A stretch of DNA of 64,000 bases from DASQFQ01 sp039934455 (GTDB lineage: Bacteria > Actinomycetota > Thermoleophilia > Solirubrobacterales > Solirubrobacteraceae), in the NCBI GenBank assembly GCA_039934455.1, contig JBDTMF010000001.1:15205-79204 (forward strand), given 5' to 3'. Shown here in pieces: positions 40,933-48,991 of this stretch. Each line of letters begins with the position of its first letter. Position 1 is the stretch's first letter. Position numbers and translations under genes: made by a program. The notes beneath the pieces are model-generated. The model was not told the origin of the DNA. It did not search any database and saw nothing but the letters and a program-made list of their open reading frames with translations.

Positions 40933-42485
40933 GGCGGCGGCGGCGGCGCGGCGGCGTCAGCACCTTTGCGGTCGGGATGGTGGCGCTCATCGTCACGATC
41001 ATCGGCGTCTACCTCGGCTTCACCAAGTCGATCCCGTTCCGCTCGCACTACGAGGTCAAGGCCGCGTTCAAGAGCGCGAACAACCTGCGCAAGGCCTCGC
41101 CGGTGCGGATCGCGGGCGTCGAGGTCGGCAAGGTCACGAAGGTCGAGCGCGCGCACAAGGGCGACAACGGCGCCGTCGTGACGATGCGGATCCAGGACAA
41201 GGGCCGCCCGCTGCATAGGGACGCGACGTTCAAGATCCGCCCGCGCATCTTCCTCGAGGGCAACTTCTTCGTCGACGTCACGCCCGGCACCTCGGGCAAG
41301 GAGGTCGCCGCCAACCACACGTTCCCGGTCAACCAGACGAGCACCCCGGTGCAGCTCGACGAGATCCTGACCGCGCTGCAGACCAACACGCGCGACGACC
41401 TCAAGACGCTGCTGCGCGAGTACTCGGCCGGCCTCAAGGGCAAGGGCGCGAAGGGCTTCAACGCGTCGATCAAGTACTGGAAGCCCGCCTACCGCGACTC
41501 CGCGATCGTCTCCGAGGCGCTGCTGGGCGAGAACGAGCACGACCTGTCCGGCTACATCGACCGCTCCGGGGTCGTCGCCGGCGCGCTCGACCGCAACCGC
41601 GGGCAGCTCAAGGCGCTGATCACGAACTTCCGCCAGACGGCCGGCGCGTTCGCGCGAGAGAACACGAATCTCGAAGCCGCGATCGCCGAGCTGCCGCGCA
41701 CGCTGCGCGCCGCCCAGCCCGCGCTCGACGCGCTCAACCGCTCCTTCCCCGGCCTGCGCGGCTTCGCCCGCGACCTGCGCCCGGGTGTCAGGTCCTCCGG
41801 CCCGACCATCGACGTCGCGCTGCCGCTGCTGCGCCAGCTGCGAGGCCTCGTCTCCAAGGACGAGCTGCGCGGCCTGACCGCCGACCTGCGGCCGACGGTG
41901 CCGGCACTGGCGAGCTTCACCCAGCAGGCGGTGCCGCTCAACCAGCAGGTCCGCGAGTCAGCGAGCTGCCAGAACGAGGTCGTCCTGCCCTGGAGCAAGG
42001 AGACGCTCAAGGACGACAAGTTCCCGGCCACCGGCCCGGTCTACACCGAGCTGCCCAAGCCGTTCCCGGGCCTCGCCGGCGAGAGCCGCTCGGGTGACGC
42101 CAACGGCCAGTGGTTCCGCGTGCTGGCGGCCGGCGGCACCAACCTCGTGCAGTTCGCGCCCGGCGTGTTCGGCACGACAGCGCTACCGCTGCTCGGCGTC
42201 AACCCGCCGAAGCCCACCGCGCGGCCGCCGCTGCGCAACGACGTCCCGTGCGAGACCCAGCAGACGCCGGACCTCGCCTCCAAGGCCGCCGACCCGCCCC
42301 CGCAGCACACCACCAACGTCAACAGCGTCGCCTTCAAGACGCGCTGGGCGCAGGTCCGCAAGTACGGCATCGATCTGATGAAGCTCTCGCTCCAGAACGA
42401 GGGCCTCGCCGACAAGTTCAAGGTCTCCGACCAGGACCTCACGCGCGGCGCCGTCAAGCAGCTCGCGAAGGGGAGCACCCCGTGA
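40929..42485 (+). CDS. MCE/MlaD family protein, fourth of six
   Basis: 518 residues. Very basic start (MRRRRRRGG), membrane anchor FAVGMVALIVTIIGVYLGF (about 13-31); MCE domain about 40-120 (YEVKAAFKSANNLRKASPVR; AGVEVGKVTKVERAHKGDN; RIFLEGNFFVDVTPG). Needle helices follow; the C-terminus has Cys in ASCQNEVVLPWSKETLK and DVPCETQQTPDL. Overlaps the fifth gene as GTGA. Confidence 0.87.
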   Translation: MRRRRRRGGVSTFAVGMVALIVTIIGVYLGFTKSIPFRSHYEVKAAFKSANNLRKASPVRIAGVEVGKVTKVERAHKGDNGAVVTMRIQDKGRPLHRDATFKIRPRIFLEGNFFVDVTPGTSGKEVAANHTFPVNQTSTPVQLDEILTALQTNTRDDLKTLLREYSAGLKGKGAKGFNASIKYWKPAYRDSAIVSEALLGENEHDLSGYIDRSGVVAGALDRNRGQLKALITNFRQTAGAFARENTNLEAAIAELPRTLRAAQPALDALNRSFPGLRGFARDLRPGVRSSGPTIDVALPLLRQLRGLVSKDELRGLTADLRPTVPALASFTQQAVPLNQQVRESASCQNEVVLPWSKETLKDDKFPATGPVYTELPKPFPGLAGESRSGDANGQWFRVLAAGGTNLVQFAPGVFGTTALPLLGVNPPKPTARPPLRNDVPCETQQTPDLASKAADPPPQHTTNVNSVAFKTRWAQVRKYGIDLMKLSLQNEGLADKFKVSDQDLTRGAVKQLAKGSTP

Positions 42486-43876
42486 CCGCGATCAAGAAGA
42501 ACCTCGGCAACTTCGCCGCGATCCTCGCGCTGATCGTCATCGCCGGGGGCGTCTCGTTCTACATCCTCAACGAGCAGCGGATGCGCTTCCCGTTCCTCGA
42601 GCCGAAGCCGTTCCAGCTCAAGGCCGAGTTCTCGACCGCGCAGGCGGTCGTCGCCGGTCAGGGCCAGACCGTACGCGTGTCGGGCGTGCGCATCGGCGAC
42701 ATCGGCGGCGTCGACCTCAAGGACGGCCGCGCGGTGATCAAGATGGACATCGACCCGCAGTACAAGGACCTGGTCCACACGAACGCGACCGCGCTGCTGC
42801 GGCCCAAGACCGGCCTCAAGGACATGTTCATCGACCTCCAGCCGGGCGGGGGCGACGCGAAGGTCGTCAAGCAGGGCTTCACGATCCCGATCCGGGCGAC
42901 GCAGCCCGACGTCAACCCGGACGAGATCCTGAGCGTGCTCGACACCGACACGCGCGACTATCTGCAGCTGCTCGTCAATGGCGCCGGCCGCGGCCTGAAG
43001 GGTCGTGGCGGGGACCTGCGCGACCTGTTCGCGCGCTTCGAGCCCACCCACCGCGACCTCGCGCGCGTCAACGGCGCCGTCGCCACGCGCCGCACGCAGC
43101 TGCGCCACCTCGTCACCTCGCTCAACGTGCTGAGCAAGGAGCTCGCCTCGCACGATGACGACCTCGCCAGCCTCGTCGACTCCTCCGCCGCGGTGTTCGA
43201 CTCGTTCGCCAAGGAGCAGGCCAACGTCTCGAGCGCGGTGCACGAGCTGCCGAGCACGCTCGCACAGACCACCGACACGCTCGGGCGCGTCGACACGTTC
43301 GCCGAGCTGCTCGGGCCGACGACGCAGAAGCTGCGCCCGGCCGCGCGCGCACTCGATCCCGCCAACCAGGCGGTGCGCCCGTTCGCGAAGGAGGCGACGC
43401 CGCAGCTGCGCGAGAGCATCCGCCCGTTCGTGCGCGAGTCGCGCCCGCTCGTCCGCGACCTGCGCCCGGTCTCCGAGCGGCTCGCCAAGGCGGCACCGGA
43501 CCTGACGCAGGTGTTCCTCCGCTTCAACCACTTCCTCAACCTGCTCGGCTACAACCCGAAGGGGCGCGAGGGCGCGGGCCAGGCCGACCGCCAGGAGGGC
43601 TACCTGTTCTGGCTGGCCTGGTTGAACCACTCCGCGACGCAGCTGTTCTCGACCTCCGACGCGCACGGCGTGTTCCGCCCGGTGACGATCGCCGCGCCGT
43701 GCGCGACCCTGCAGCAGGTGCTGCAGGCGCAGCCCGAGCTGGAGTTCACCTCGGTGCTGACGCCGCTTCTCACGGACTCCGCGGCCTGCAACGGCGGCGA
43801 CAGCGGCGGCACCCTGCCGCAGCTCCCCCATCTCCCCAATCTGCCGGTCGGCAAGAAGAAGCGAGGCAACGGCTAG
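42482..43876 (+). CDS. MCE/MlaD family protein, fifth of six
   Basis: 464 residues, GTG start overlapping the previous stop. Anchor NFAAILALIVIAGGVSFYIL (about 9-28); MCE domain about 42-125 (LKAEFSTAQAVVAGQGQTVR; GVRIGDIGGVDLKDGRAVIK; TGLKDMFIDLQPG). Needle helices, then a C-terminal segment (EGYLFWLAWLNHSATQLFST; APCATLQQVL) and a Lys-rich end. No lipobox, unlike MceE of mycobacteria. The sixth gene starts at the next base after its stop. Confidence 0.87.
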   Translation: MTAIKKNLGNFAAILALIVIAGGVSFYILNEQRMRFPFLEPKPFQLKAEFSTAQAVVAGQGQTVRVSGVRIGDIGGVDLKDGRAVIKMDIDPQYKDLVHTNATALLRPKTGLKDMFIDLQPGGGDAKVVKQGFTIPIRATQPDVNPDEILSVLDTDTRDYLQLLVNGAGRGLKGRGGDLRDLFARFEPTHRDLARVNGAVATRRTQLRHLVTSLNVLSKELASHDDDLASLVDSSAAVFDSFAKEQANVSSAVHELPSTLAQTTDTLGRVDTFAELLGPTTQKLRPAARALDPANQAVRPFAKEATPQLRESIRPFVRESRPLVRDLRPVSERLAKAAPDLTQVFLRFNHFLNLLGYNPKGREGAGQADRQEGYLFWLAWLNHSATQLFSTSDAHGVFRPVTIAAPCATLQQVLQAQPELEFTSVLTPLLTDSAACNGGDSGGTLPQLPHLPNLPVGKKKRGNG

Positions 43877-45304
43877 ATGCAGACCTCCGTTCCCTCCTTC
43901 GCGCGCGTGATGGTGATGGTGGGCTTCGCGCTCTCGTGCTTCGCGCTGCTGCTGTTCCTGTGGCTGTCCTTCGGCGGGCCGATCCCGCTCAAGCCGAAGG
44001 GCTACCGCGTGCAGGTCGGCTTCCCGGAGGCGACCCAGCTCGGGCTCGAGGCCGACGTCCGCGTGGCCGGCGTCTCGGTCGGCAAGCTGCGCAAGAAGGT
44101 GCTCGACCCGAAGGGCAACCGCACGCTCGTCGACCTCGAGATCGATCGCAAGTTCGCCCCGCTGCGGGCCGACACGAAGGCGATGCTGCGCCAGAAGTCG
44201 CTGCTCGGCGAGACCTTCGTGGAGCTCACCCCCGGCTCCTCGAAGAAGACGATCCCTGAGGGCGGCCGGCTCCCCGACGGCCACATCCAGTCGACGGTCG
44301 AGCTCGACGAGATCTTCCAGGCGCTCGACCCGACGACGCGCGCGGCGTTCCAGAGCTGGCAGCAGGACCTCGCCAAGGGCATCCACGGGCGCGGGCGCGA
44401 CTTCAACGACGCGCTGGGCACGCTGCCCGGCTTCGCGCATGACGGCGCGGACGTGCTCGCGGTGCTCGACGGCCAGGAGGGCGCGGTGACCCGGCTGGTC
44501 AAGAACACCGGTGTGACCTTCGGCGCGCTGACCCAGGACGAGCAGCAGCTCTCCAACCTGATCACCTCGGCGGGCCGCGTGTTCGACGCCACCGCGTCGC
44601 AGCAGGACGCGCTGGCGGAGACGATCCGGATCTTCCCGACCTTCCTCGACGAGTCCAAGGCGACGCTCGAGCGGCTGCAGACGTTCTCCACGAACACCCG
44701 CCCGCTGATCCAGGACCTGCGCCCGGTGGCCCGGGACCTCAAGCCGACGCTGCACGACGTGCGCGCGCTGTCACCGGACCTGCGGCGCTTCTTCCGCGAC
44801 CTCGACCCGCTGATCAAGGCCAGCCGCACGGGCCTGCCCGCCGGCAGCGAGGTCATCCGCGGGCTCAAGCCGACGCTGGCGGAGCTGACGCCGTTCCTCC
44901 AGCAGGTCAACCCGATCCTGCAGTACCTCGAGGCGTCGCAGTTCCAGGTCTCCGACTTCATCACCAACGGCGCGGCCGCGCTCGCGGACACGGAGCCCTC
45001 GCCCAGCGGCGGCGTCGGGCACTACCTGCGCCAGTTCGGCCCGACCGGCTCGGAGAGCCTCGCCGTCTACAAGGAGCGCCTGAGCACGAACCGCGGCAAC
45101 TCCTACCCGCCGCCGCTCGCGCTGTTCGGCGACCTCAAGGGCTCGGGCATCTTCCCCAACACCGACTGCAAGCCCTCCGGCGGGCCGGTCAAGCCCTCAG
45201 AGGGCAACCCCGGCTGCCGCGTCGCCGACAAGCAGACCATCGGCGGCCAGCTGCAGGGCACCTTCCCGCACGTCGTCGCCAACGACTACGGCGCCGGCAG
45301 GTAG
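43877..45304 (+). CDS. MCE/MlaD family protein, sixth of six
   Basis: 475 residues. Anchor VMVMVGFALSCFALLLFLWL (about 11-30); MCE domain about 42-125 (YRVQVGFPEATQLGLEADVR; AGVSVGKLRKKVLDPKGNRT; SLLGETFVELTPG). Long helical region with repeated LRPVARDLKPTL-type segments, and two C-terminal Cys (NTDCKPSGG, NPGCRVAD). Last gene of the run; 15 bp separate it from the convergent HxlR gene. Confidence 0.87.
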   Translation: MQTSVPSFARVMVMVGFALSCFALLLFLWLSFGGPIPLKPKGYRVQVGFPEATQLGLEADVRVAGVSVGKLRKKVLDPKGNRTLVDLEIDRKFAPLRADTKAMLRQKSLLGETFVELTPGSSKKTIPEGGRLPDGHIQSTVELDEIFQALDPTTRAAFQSWQQDLAKGIHGRGRDFNDALGTLPGFAHDGADVLAVLDGQEGAVTRLVKNTGVTFGALTQDEQQLSNLITSAGRVFDATASQQDALAETIRIFPTFLDESKATLERLQTFSTNTRPLIQDLRPVARDLKPTLHDVRALSPDLRRFFRDLDPLIKASRTGLPAGSEVIRGLKPTLAELTPFLQQVNPILQYLEASQFQVSDFITNGAAALADTEPSPSGGVGHYLRQFGPTGSESLAVYKERLSTNRGNSYPPPLALFGDLKGSGIFPNTDCKPSGGPVKPSEGNPGCRVADKQTIGGQLQGTFPHVVANDYGAGR

Positions 45305-45319
45305 CGCGCGCGGGGCGGG

Positions 45320-46012
45320 CTACGCGGCCGCGGCGCCGCTGCGGCGCGCGGCGTCCGAGAAGCCGGACAGCAGCGCCTCGGCGAGCCCGCGCTTGCCGGC
45401 GATGTCGAGGTCGTCCGTCGCGCCGTCGGGGCCGAGGGCGCGCACCCACGCGGCGACGCTGCCGGTGATCGTCGCGCTCGGCTCGCCGTTGCGGTCGCGC
45501 TCGGCGATCTCGACGCTGCCCCCACCGATCGTCACCAGGTAGTGGCGCTCGGGCGCGTCGCCGTCGGCCTCGACGATCAGGTCGACGGCGCCGCTCAGCC
45601 CGGCGGGCGGCTCGAGCAGCCCGGGGGCGAGGCGGAAGATCGCGCCGACATTGACGTCCTCGCCGGTGCGCGGCGGCGTCCACGTCCAGTCGTAGCCCCA
45701 CTGCGCGAGCGCGCCGAGCACCGGCATCAGCTCGCGCGAGCGCTCGGTCAGCTCGTAGTCGACGCGCGGCGGCACCTCGCGGTAGCGCTGGCGTGTGAGC
45801 AGGCCGTCGGCCACCATGCGGTTCAGGCGCGAGCGCAGCTGCTCGGTCGAGATGCCGGGGAGCACGCGCTGGAGCTCCACGAACCGCCGCGGGCCGGCGG
45901 CCAGATCACGGATGATCAGCAGCGTCCATTTGTCGCCGACGAGGTCGAGCGCCCGGGCGTCCGGCGACCACTGGTCATACGGGTGACGCTTGGGTGGAGG
46001 CGCTGCGGGGAT
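45320..46012 (-). CDS. HxlR-family transcriptional regulator with SCP2-like C-terminal domain, apparent ATC start
   Basis: 230 residues if translation begins at ATC 46012, which follows GGAG with an 8-nt spacer; TGA at 46016-46018 closes the frame upstream and there is no ATG, GTG or TTG before 45880. The family's first helix and recognition core lie in that stretch (HPYDQWSPDARALDLVGDKW, TLLIIRDLAAGPRRFVELQR), so GTG 45880 cannot be the true start. Winged helix at about 10-105 (GISTEQLRSRLNRMVADGLL, VDYELTERSRELMPVLGALA); the C-terminal about 110 residues resemble a sterol-carrier (SCP2) domain (VDLIVEADGDAPERHYLVTI). Could respond to a lipid and control the neighbouring mce run or DsbA-like gene. 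Confidence 0.82.
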   Translation of the reverse strand: MPAAPPPKRHPYDQWSPDARALDLVGDKWTLLIIRDLAAGPRRFVELQRVLPGISTEQLRSRLNRMVADGLLTRQRYREVPPRVDYELTERSRELMPVLGALAQWGYDWTWTPPRTGEDVNVGAIFRLAPGLLEPPAGLSGAVDLIVEADGDAPERHYLVTIGGGSVEIAERDRNGEPSATITGSVAAWVRALGPDGATDDLDIAGKRGLAEALLSGFSDAARRSGAAAA

Positions 46013-46185
46013 GGCTCAGACTCCGTTTTCGGCGGCAGAAGTGGGCTGCGAGAGCATACCCGGTCCTTCGGCTACACACTGTCAGGAACATTGCCCGCCA
46101 GTTCTCTGGTAGGTCAACGTTGGACGGTGCAAGGAAGCACCGACCGGCGGGGCTCCAATCTGGAACGCACGAAGGCGAAGGGGCA

Positions 46186-46836
46186 ATGGGAGAACTGATC
46201 GATCTCGCACAGCGCAGGGAAGCCGTGCAGCGCCGCACAAGGGGGCGCGAGCCCGTGCGCGCGCAGCTGTTCTTCGATCTCGCCTGCCCGTTCACGTACC
46301 TCGCGACCGAGCGCGTCGAGCGCGCGTTCGCGCACGTCACCTGGACCGCGGCGTCGTCGGAGACGCTGCAACGGCGCTGCCTTGCCGACGACGCGGAGAC
46401 GGTCGACCGGGTCCGCAACGCGGCCGAGGCGCGCGCGTCCGCGCTGCGGCTGCCGCTCGTGTGGCCCGAGGGCTACCCGAAGATCGTGCCTGCGGCGATG
46501 CGCGCCGCGGCGTTCGCGGCGGACCAGGGCCGCGGCGGCGCGTTCGTGCTCGCGGCGGGCCGGCTCGCCTTCTGCGGCGGCTTCGACCTCGACGATCCCG
46601 AGCGGCTGGCGGAGGCGGCGGCCGCCGCCGGCATCCGCCTCGACGAGTGCCTGCGCGCGGCGGGCGACCCGCGGCGCGACGGGACGATGGAGGCCACGGG
46701 CCGTCGCCTGCTGGCGGCGGGGGCGGACCGGCTGCCGGTGCTGCGGATCGGCCGCTCGCTGTTCTGGGGCGAGCAGCGCGTAGGGGCGGCAGCCGCGGCG
46801 GTCCGCCAGTCGAGCCCCGCGCTCGCGCGCGGGTAG
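46186..46836 (+). CDS. DsbA-family / 2-hydroxychromene-2-carboxylate isomerase-like protein
   Basis: 216 residues from ATG 46186 with GAAGGGG upstream. Thioredoxin-fold DsbA-like: FFDLACPFTYLATERVERAF contains the active-site turn CPFTY with one Cys (HCCA isomerases use Ser or Cys at this position), a helical insert, and the C-terminal strand region RLPVLRIGRSLFWGEQRVG. A glutathione- or mycothiol-dependent isomerase or an atypical oxidoreductase is possible. The 173 bp to the divergent HxlR gene hold no gene. Confidence 0.7.
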   Translation: MGELIDLAQRREAVQRRTRGREPVRAQLFFDLACPFTYLATERVERAFAHVTWTAASSETLQRRCLADDAETVDRVRNAAEARASALRLPLVWPEGYPKIVPAAMRAAAFAADQGRGGAFVLAAGRLAFCGGFDLDDPERLAEAAAAAGIRLDECLRAAGDPRRDGTMEATGRRLLAAGADRLPVLRIGRSLFWGEQRVGAAAAAVRQSSPALARG

Positions 46837-46842
46837 CCGTGC

Positions 46843-47022
46843 CTACGGGCTGACGAGCCCCGCGAGGATCTGCGCGTTCATCGCGTCCACCGTGTCGGGA
46901 CGCTCGGCGTCGTCCTGCAGCGGAGCGAGCATGGACCAAGCGCGGTCGGACTCGTTGAGCAGCAGATCGAGCTCCGCGTACGGCGTGTGGCTCGACGGTG
47001 TGATGATCAGTTTGTCGTCCAT
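46843..47022 (-). CDS. small hypothetical protein, 59 residues
   Basis: ATG 47022 to TAG 46843. Sequence DDKLIITPSSHTPYAELDLL and AWSMLAPLQDDAERPDTVDA looks like real soluble coding sequence with helical propensity; no motif recognised. Divergent from the TPP enzyme gene, sharing an 81-bp upstream region that contains an 18-bp palindrome. Confidence 0.5.
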   Translation of the reverse strand: MDDKLIITPSSHTPYAELDLLLNESDRAWSMLAPLQDDAERPDTVDAMNAQILAGLVSP

Positions 47023-47074
47023 GCCACCGAAGCTAGACGCGCCACGCCCCAGGCGCACGAACTCGCGCGGTCGG

Positions 47075-47092
47075 ACCCCCCGACCGGGGGGT
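47075..47092. promoter_or_regulatory. 18-bp palindrome upstream of the TPP enzyme gene
   Basis: ACCCCCC-GACC-GGGGGGT, perfect 7-bp arms, ending where a TAGATT box (47092-47097) begins, 6 nt before ATG 47104. Position suits an operator for the divergent pair. The same arms with a different spacer recur at 48973-48990. Confidence 0.45.
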
Positions 47093-47103
47093 AGATTCCG
47101 CCG

Positions 47104-48735
47104 ATGACCACGGAGATCACCAGTGAGTCCACCGCGGTGCACGGGGGCCGGCTGGTCGCCCGCCGCCTCGCCGCGCACGGCGTCACGAAGCTTTTCACGC
47201 TCTCGGGCGGCCACCTGTTCTCGGTCTACGACGGCTGCCGCGAGGAGGGCATCGACATCGTCGACGTGCGCCACGAGTCGGCTGCCGCGTTTGCGGCCGA
47301 GGGCTGGGCGAAGGTGACGCGCGAGCCGGGCGTGTGCGCGCTCACCGCGGGCCCCGGCGTGACCAACGGCATGAGCGCCCTCGGCTCCGCGCTCATGAAC
47401 CACTCGCCGATGCTCGTGCTCGGCGGGCGGGCGCCCGCGATGCGGTGGGGCCAGGGCTCGCTGCAGGAGATCGACCACGTCCCGTTCGTGCGGCCGCTCA
47501 CGCGCTTCGCCGCCACGGCCGGCTCGACCGCCGAGATCCCCGGGCTCGTCGACGAGGCGTGGTCGGCCGCGGTGCGCCCCCACTCGGGCCCCGCGTTCGT
47601 CGACCTACCGCTCGACCACGTCTTCATGGAGGCCGAGGGCGGTGAGGACCCCGCGCCCGTCGCGCCGGAGCGCGCGACCCCGGACCTCGCGCGCGCGCTC
47701 GCGGTGCTCGAGGAGGCGGAGCGCCCGGTGATCATGGCCGGCACCGACCTCTACTGGGGCCGGGGTGAGGGACCGCTGCGCGAGCTCGTCGAGGCGCGCC
47801 GGATCCCCGTCTTCCTCAATGGCCTCGCGCGCGGGTGCATCCCCGCCGACCACGAGCTCTTCTTCTCGCGCGCGCGCTCGACCGCGCTCAAGGGCGCCGA
47901 CGTCGCGCTCGTGGTCGGCGTGCCGATGGACTTCCGCCTGGGCTTCGGCAAGTCGTTCGGCGACGACACCGAGATCGTCGTGATCGACGTCGCCGAGCGC
48001 CAGCGCGCGCACCCGCGCGCGGTCGCGGACGAGCTCTACGGGGACCTGGGCGCGATCCTCTCCGGCCTCGCCGGCGGGCGCAGCGCCGACACCACCCGGT
48101 GGGTCGAGACGATCGCCGCCGCCGAGCAGGAGAAGCGAGCGTCCGAGCAGGAGCTGCGCGAGGACTCGCGGGCGCCGCTGCACCCGATGCGCCTCTACGC
48201 GGAGCTCGGCGAGGTGCTCGAGCGCAACGCGATCGTGATCGGCGACGGCGGCGACTTCGTCTCCTACGCCGGCCGCATGATCGACTCCTACGAGCCCGGC
48301 TGCTGGCTCGACCCGGGGCCGTACGGGTGCCTCGGCTCGGGCCCCGGCTACGCGCTCGCGGCGAAGCTCGCGCACCCAGACCGCCAGGTCGTGCTGCTGA
48401 TCGGCGACGGCGCGTTCGGCTTCTCGGGCATGGAGTACGACACGCTCGCTCGCCACGGCGTGAACGTCGTCGGTGTCATGGGCAACAACGGGATCTGGGC
48501 GCTCGAGAAGCACCCCATGGAGGCCATCTACGGCTACTCCGTCGCCGCCGAGCTGCGGCCGGAGACGCGCTATGACCGCATGGTCGAGGCGCTCGGCGGC
48601 CACGGCGCGCTCGTGCGCCGGCCGGGCGACCTGCGCGCGGCGCTCGTCACCGCGTTCGAGTCCGGCAAGCCGGCGCTGGTCAACGTGCTCACCGATCCCT
48701 CGGTGGCCTACCCGCGCTCCTCGAACCTGGCTTAA
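47104..48735 (+). CDS. thiamine-pyrophosphate-dependent enzyme (acetolactate synthase / 2-hydroxyacyl-CoA lyase type)
   Basis: 543 residues, three domains of the ALS/POX family. N-terminal pyrimidine-binding domain with the catalytic Glu in VRHESAAAFAAEGWAKVT; middle domain (VIMAGTDLYWGRGEGPLREL; DVALVVGVPMDFRLGFG); C-terminal PP domain with the thiamine motif IGDGAFGFSGMEYDTLARHG then VVGVMGNNGIW. The sequence lacks clear FAD-binding marks and resembles 2-hydroxyacyl-CoA lyase and oxalyl-CoA decarboxylase as much as ALS. No regulatory subunit or ilvC follows, which argues against a biosynthetic ALS. Ends in a strong hairpin. Confidence 0.82.
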   Translation: MTTEITSESTAVHGGRLVARRLAAHGVTKLFTLSGGHLFSVYDGCREEGIDIVDVRHESAAAFAAEGWAKVTREPGVCALTAGPGVTNGMSALGSALMNHSPMLVLGGRAPAMRWGQGSLQEIDHVPFVRPLTRFAATAGSTAEIPGLVDEAWSAAVRPHSGPAFVDLPLDHVFMEAEGGEDPAPVAPERATPDLARALAVLEEAERPVIMAGTDLYWGRGEGPLRELVEARRIPVFLNGLARGCIPADHELFFSRARSTALKGADVALVVGVPMDFRLGFGKSFGDDTEIVVIDVAERQRAHPRAVADELYGDLGAILSGLAGGRSADTTRWVETIAAAEQEKRASEQELREDSRAPLHPMRLYAELGEVLERNAIVIGDGGDFVSYAGRMIDSYEPGCWLDPGPYGCLGSGPGYALAAKLAHPDRQVVLLIGDGAFGFSGMEYDTLARHGVNVVGVMGNNGIWALEKHPMEAIYGYSVAAELRPETRYDRMVEALGGHGALVRRPGDLRAALVTAFESGKPALVNVLTDPSVAYPRSSNLA

Positions 48736-48739
48736 ACGA

Positions 48740-48770
48740 GAAGCCGCCCGCGGCGGGGGCGGGCGGCTTC
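48740..48770 (+). terminator. terminator-like hairpin after the TPP enzyme gene
   Basis: 12-bp perfect stem GAAGCCGCCCGC / GCGGGCGGCTTC with a 7-nt loop, 4 bp after the TAA, followed by ACGTTTGG (weak T-tract). Typical GC-rich actinobacterial terminator. Confidence 0.75.
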
Positions 48771-48812
48771 ACGTTTGGTCCCGTCAGGACGGGCAGGGGT
48801 ACGTGCCTTGGG

Positions 48813-48900
48813 GGACCTATTGGGTGGCCCGAGCGGCGGGAGGCGCCGTTGGTATTCGGCATCGCCCGGACCTATGCGTCAGCGGACGACGGCGGGAGGC
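48813..48900. repeat. two tandem blocks of unknown function in the intergenic region
   Basis: Block A: GGACCTAT (48813-48820), 13 bp, CGGCGGGAGGC (48834-48844). Block B: GGACCTAT (48868-48875), 14 bp, CGGCGGGAGGC (48890-48900). The blocks are 55-56 bp apart; the spacers differ, so the paired anchors look constrained. The 221 bp between the hairpin at 48770 and ppx contain no convincing gene. A tandem RNA element or paired protein sites are possible. Confidence 0.5.
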
Positions 48901-48972
48901 ACGACCGCCCATGCTGACTCGCCGATTCTCTGTCGTTCGTCCGGCAGACGACAATCGAACAAACGTCCAGAA

Positions 48973-48990
48973 ACCCCCCATGTGGGGGGT
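48973..48990 (-). terminator. probable terminator of ppx (minus strand)
   Basis: On the minus strand, just past the ppx stop: ACCCCCC-ACAT-GGGGGGT followed by TTCTGG, a 7-bp perfect stem with short T-run. The arms equal those of the palindrome at 47075-47092, so a shared protein site is an alternative reading. Confidence 0.55.
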
Positions 48991-48991
48991 G

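Noticed and set aside
45320..45880. GTG 45880 as the start of the HxlR gene
   Set aside because: It would delete the first helices of the winged-helix domain, which are encoded in frame upstream.
46011..46035. GACTCCGTTTTCGGCGG near the HxlR start as a third copy of the mfd/csrA repeat
   Set aside because: Only a short stretch resembles the element and the palindromic arms are absent; likely chance.
48780..48990. Known riboswitch classes (glycine, SAM, guanidine) for the tandem blocks
   Set aside because: None of the consensus cores I know could be matched, so only an unnamed tandem motif is reported.
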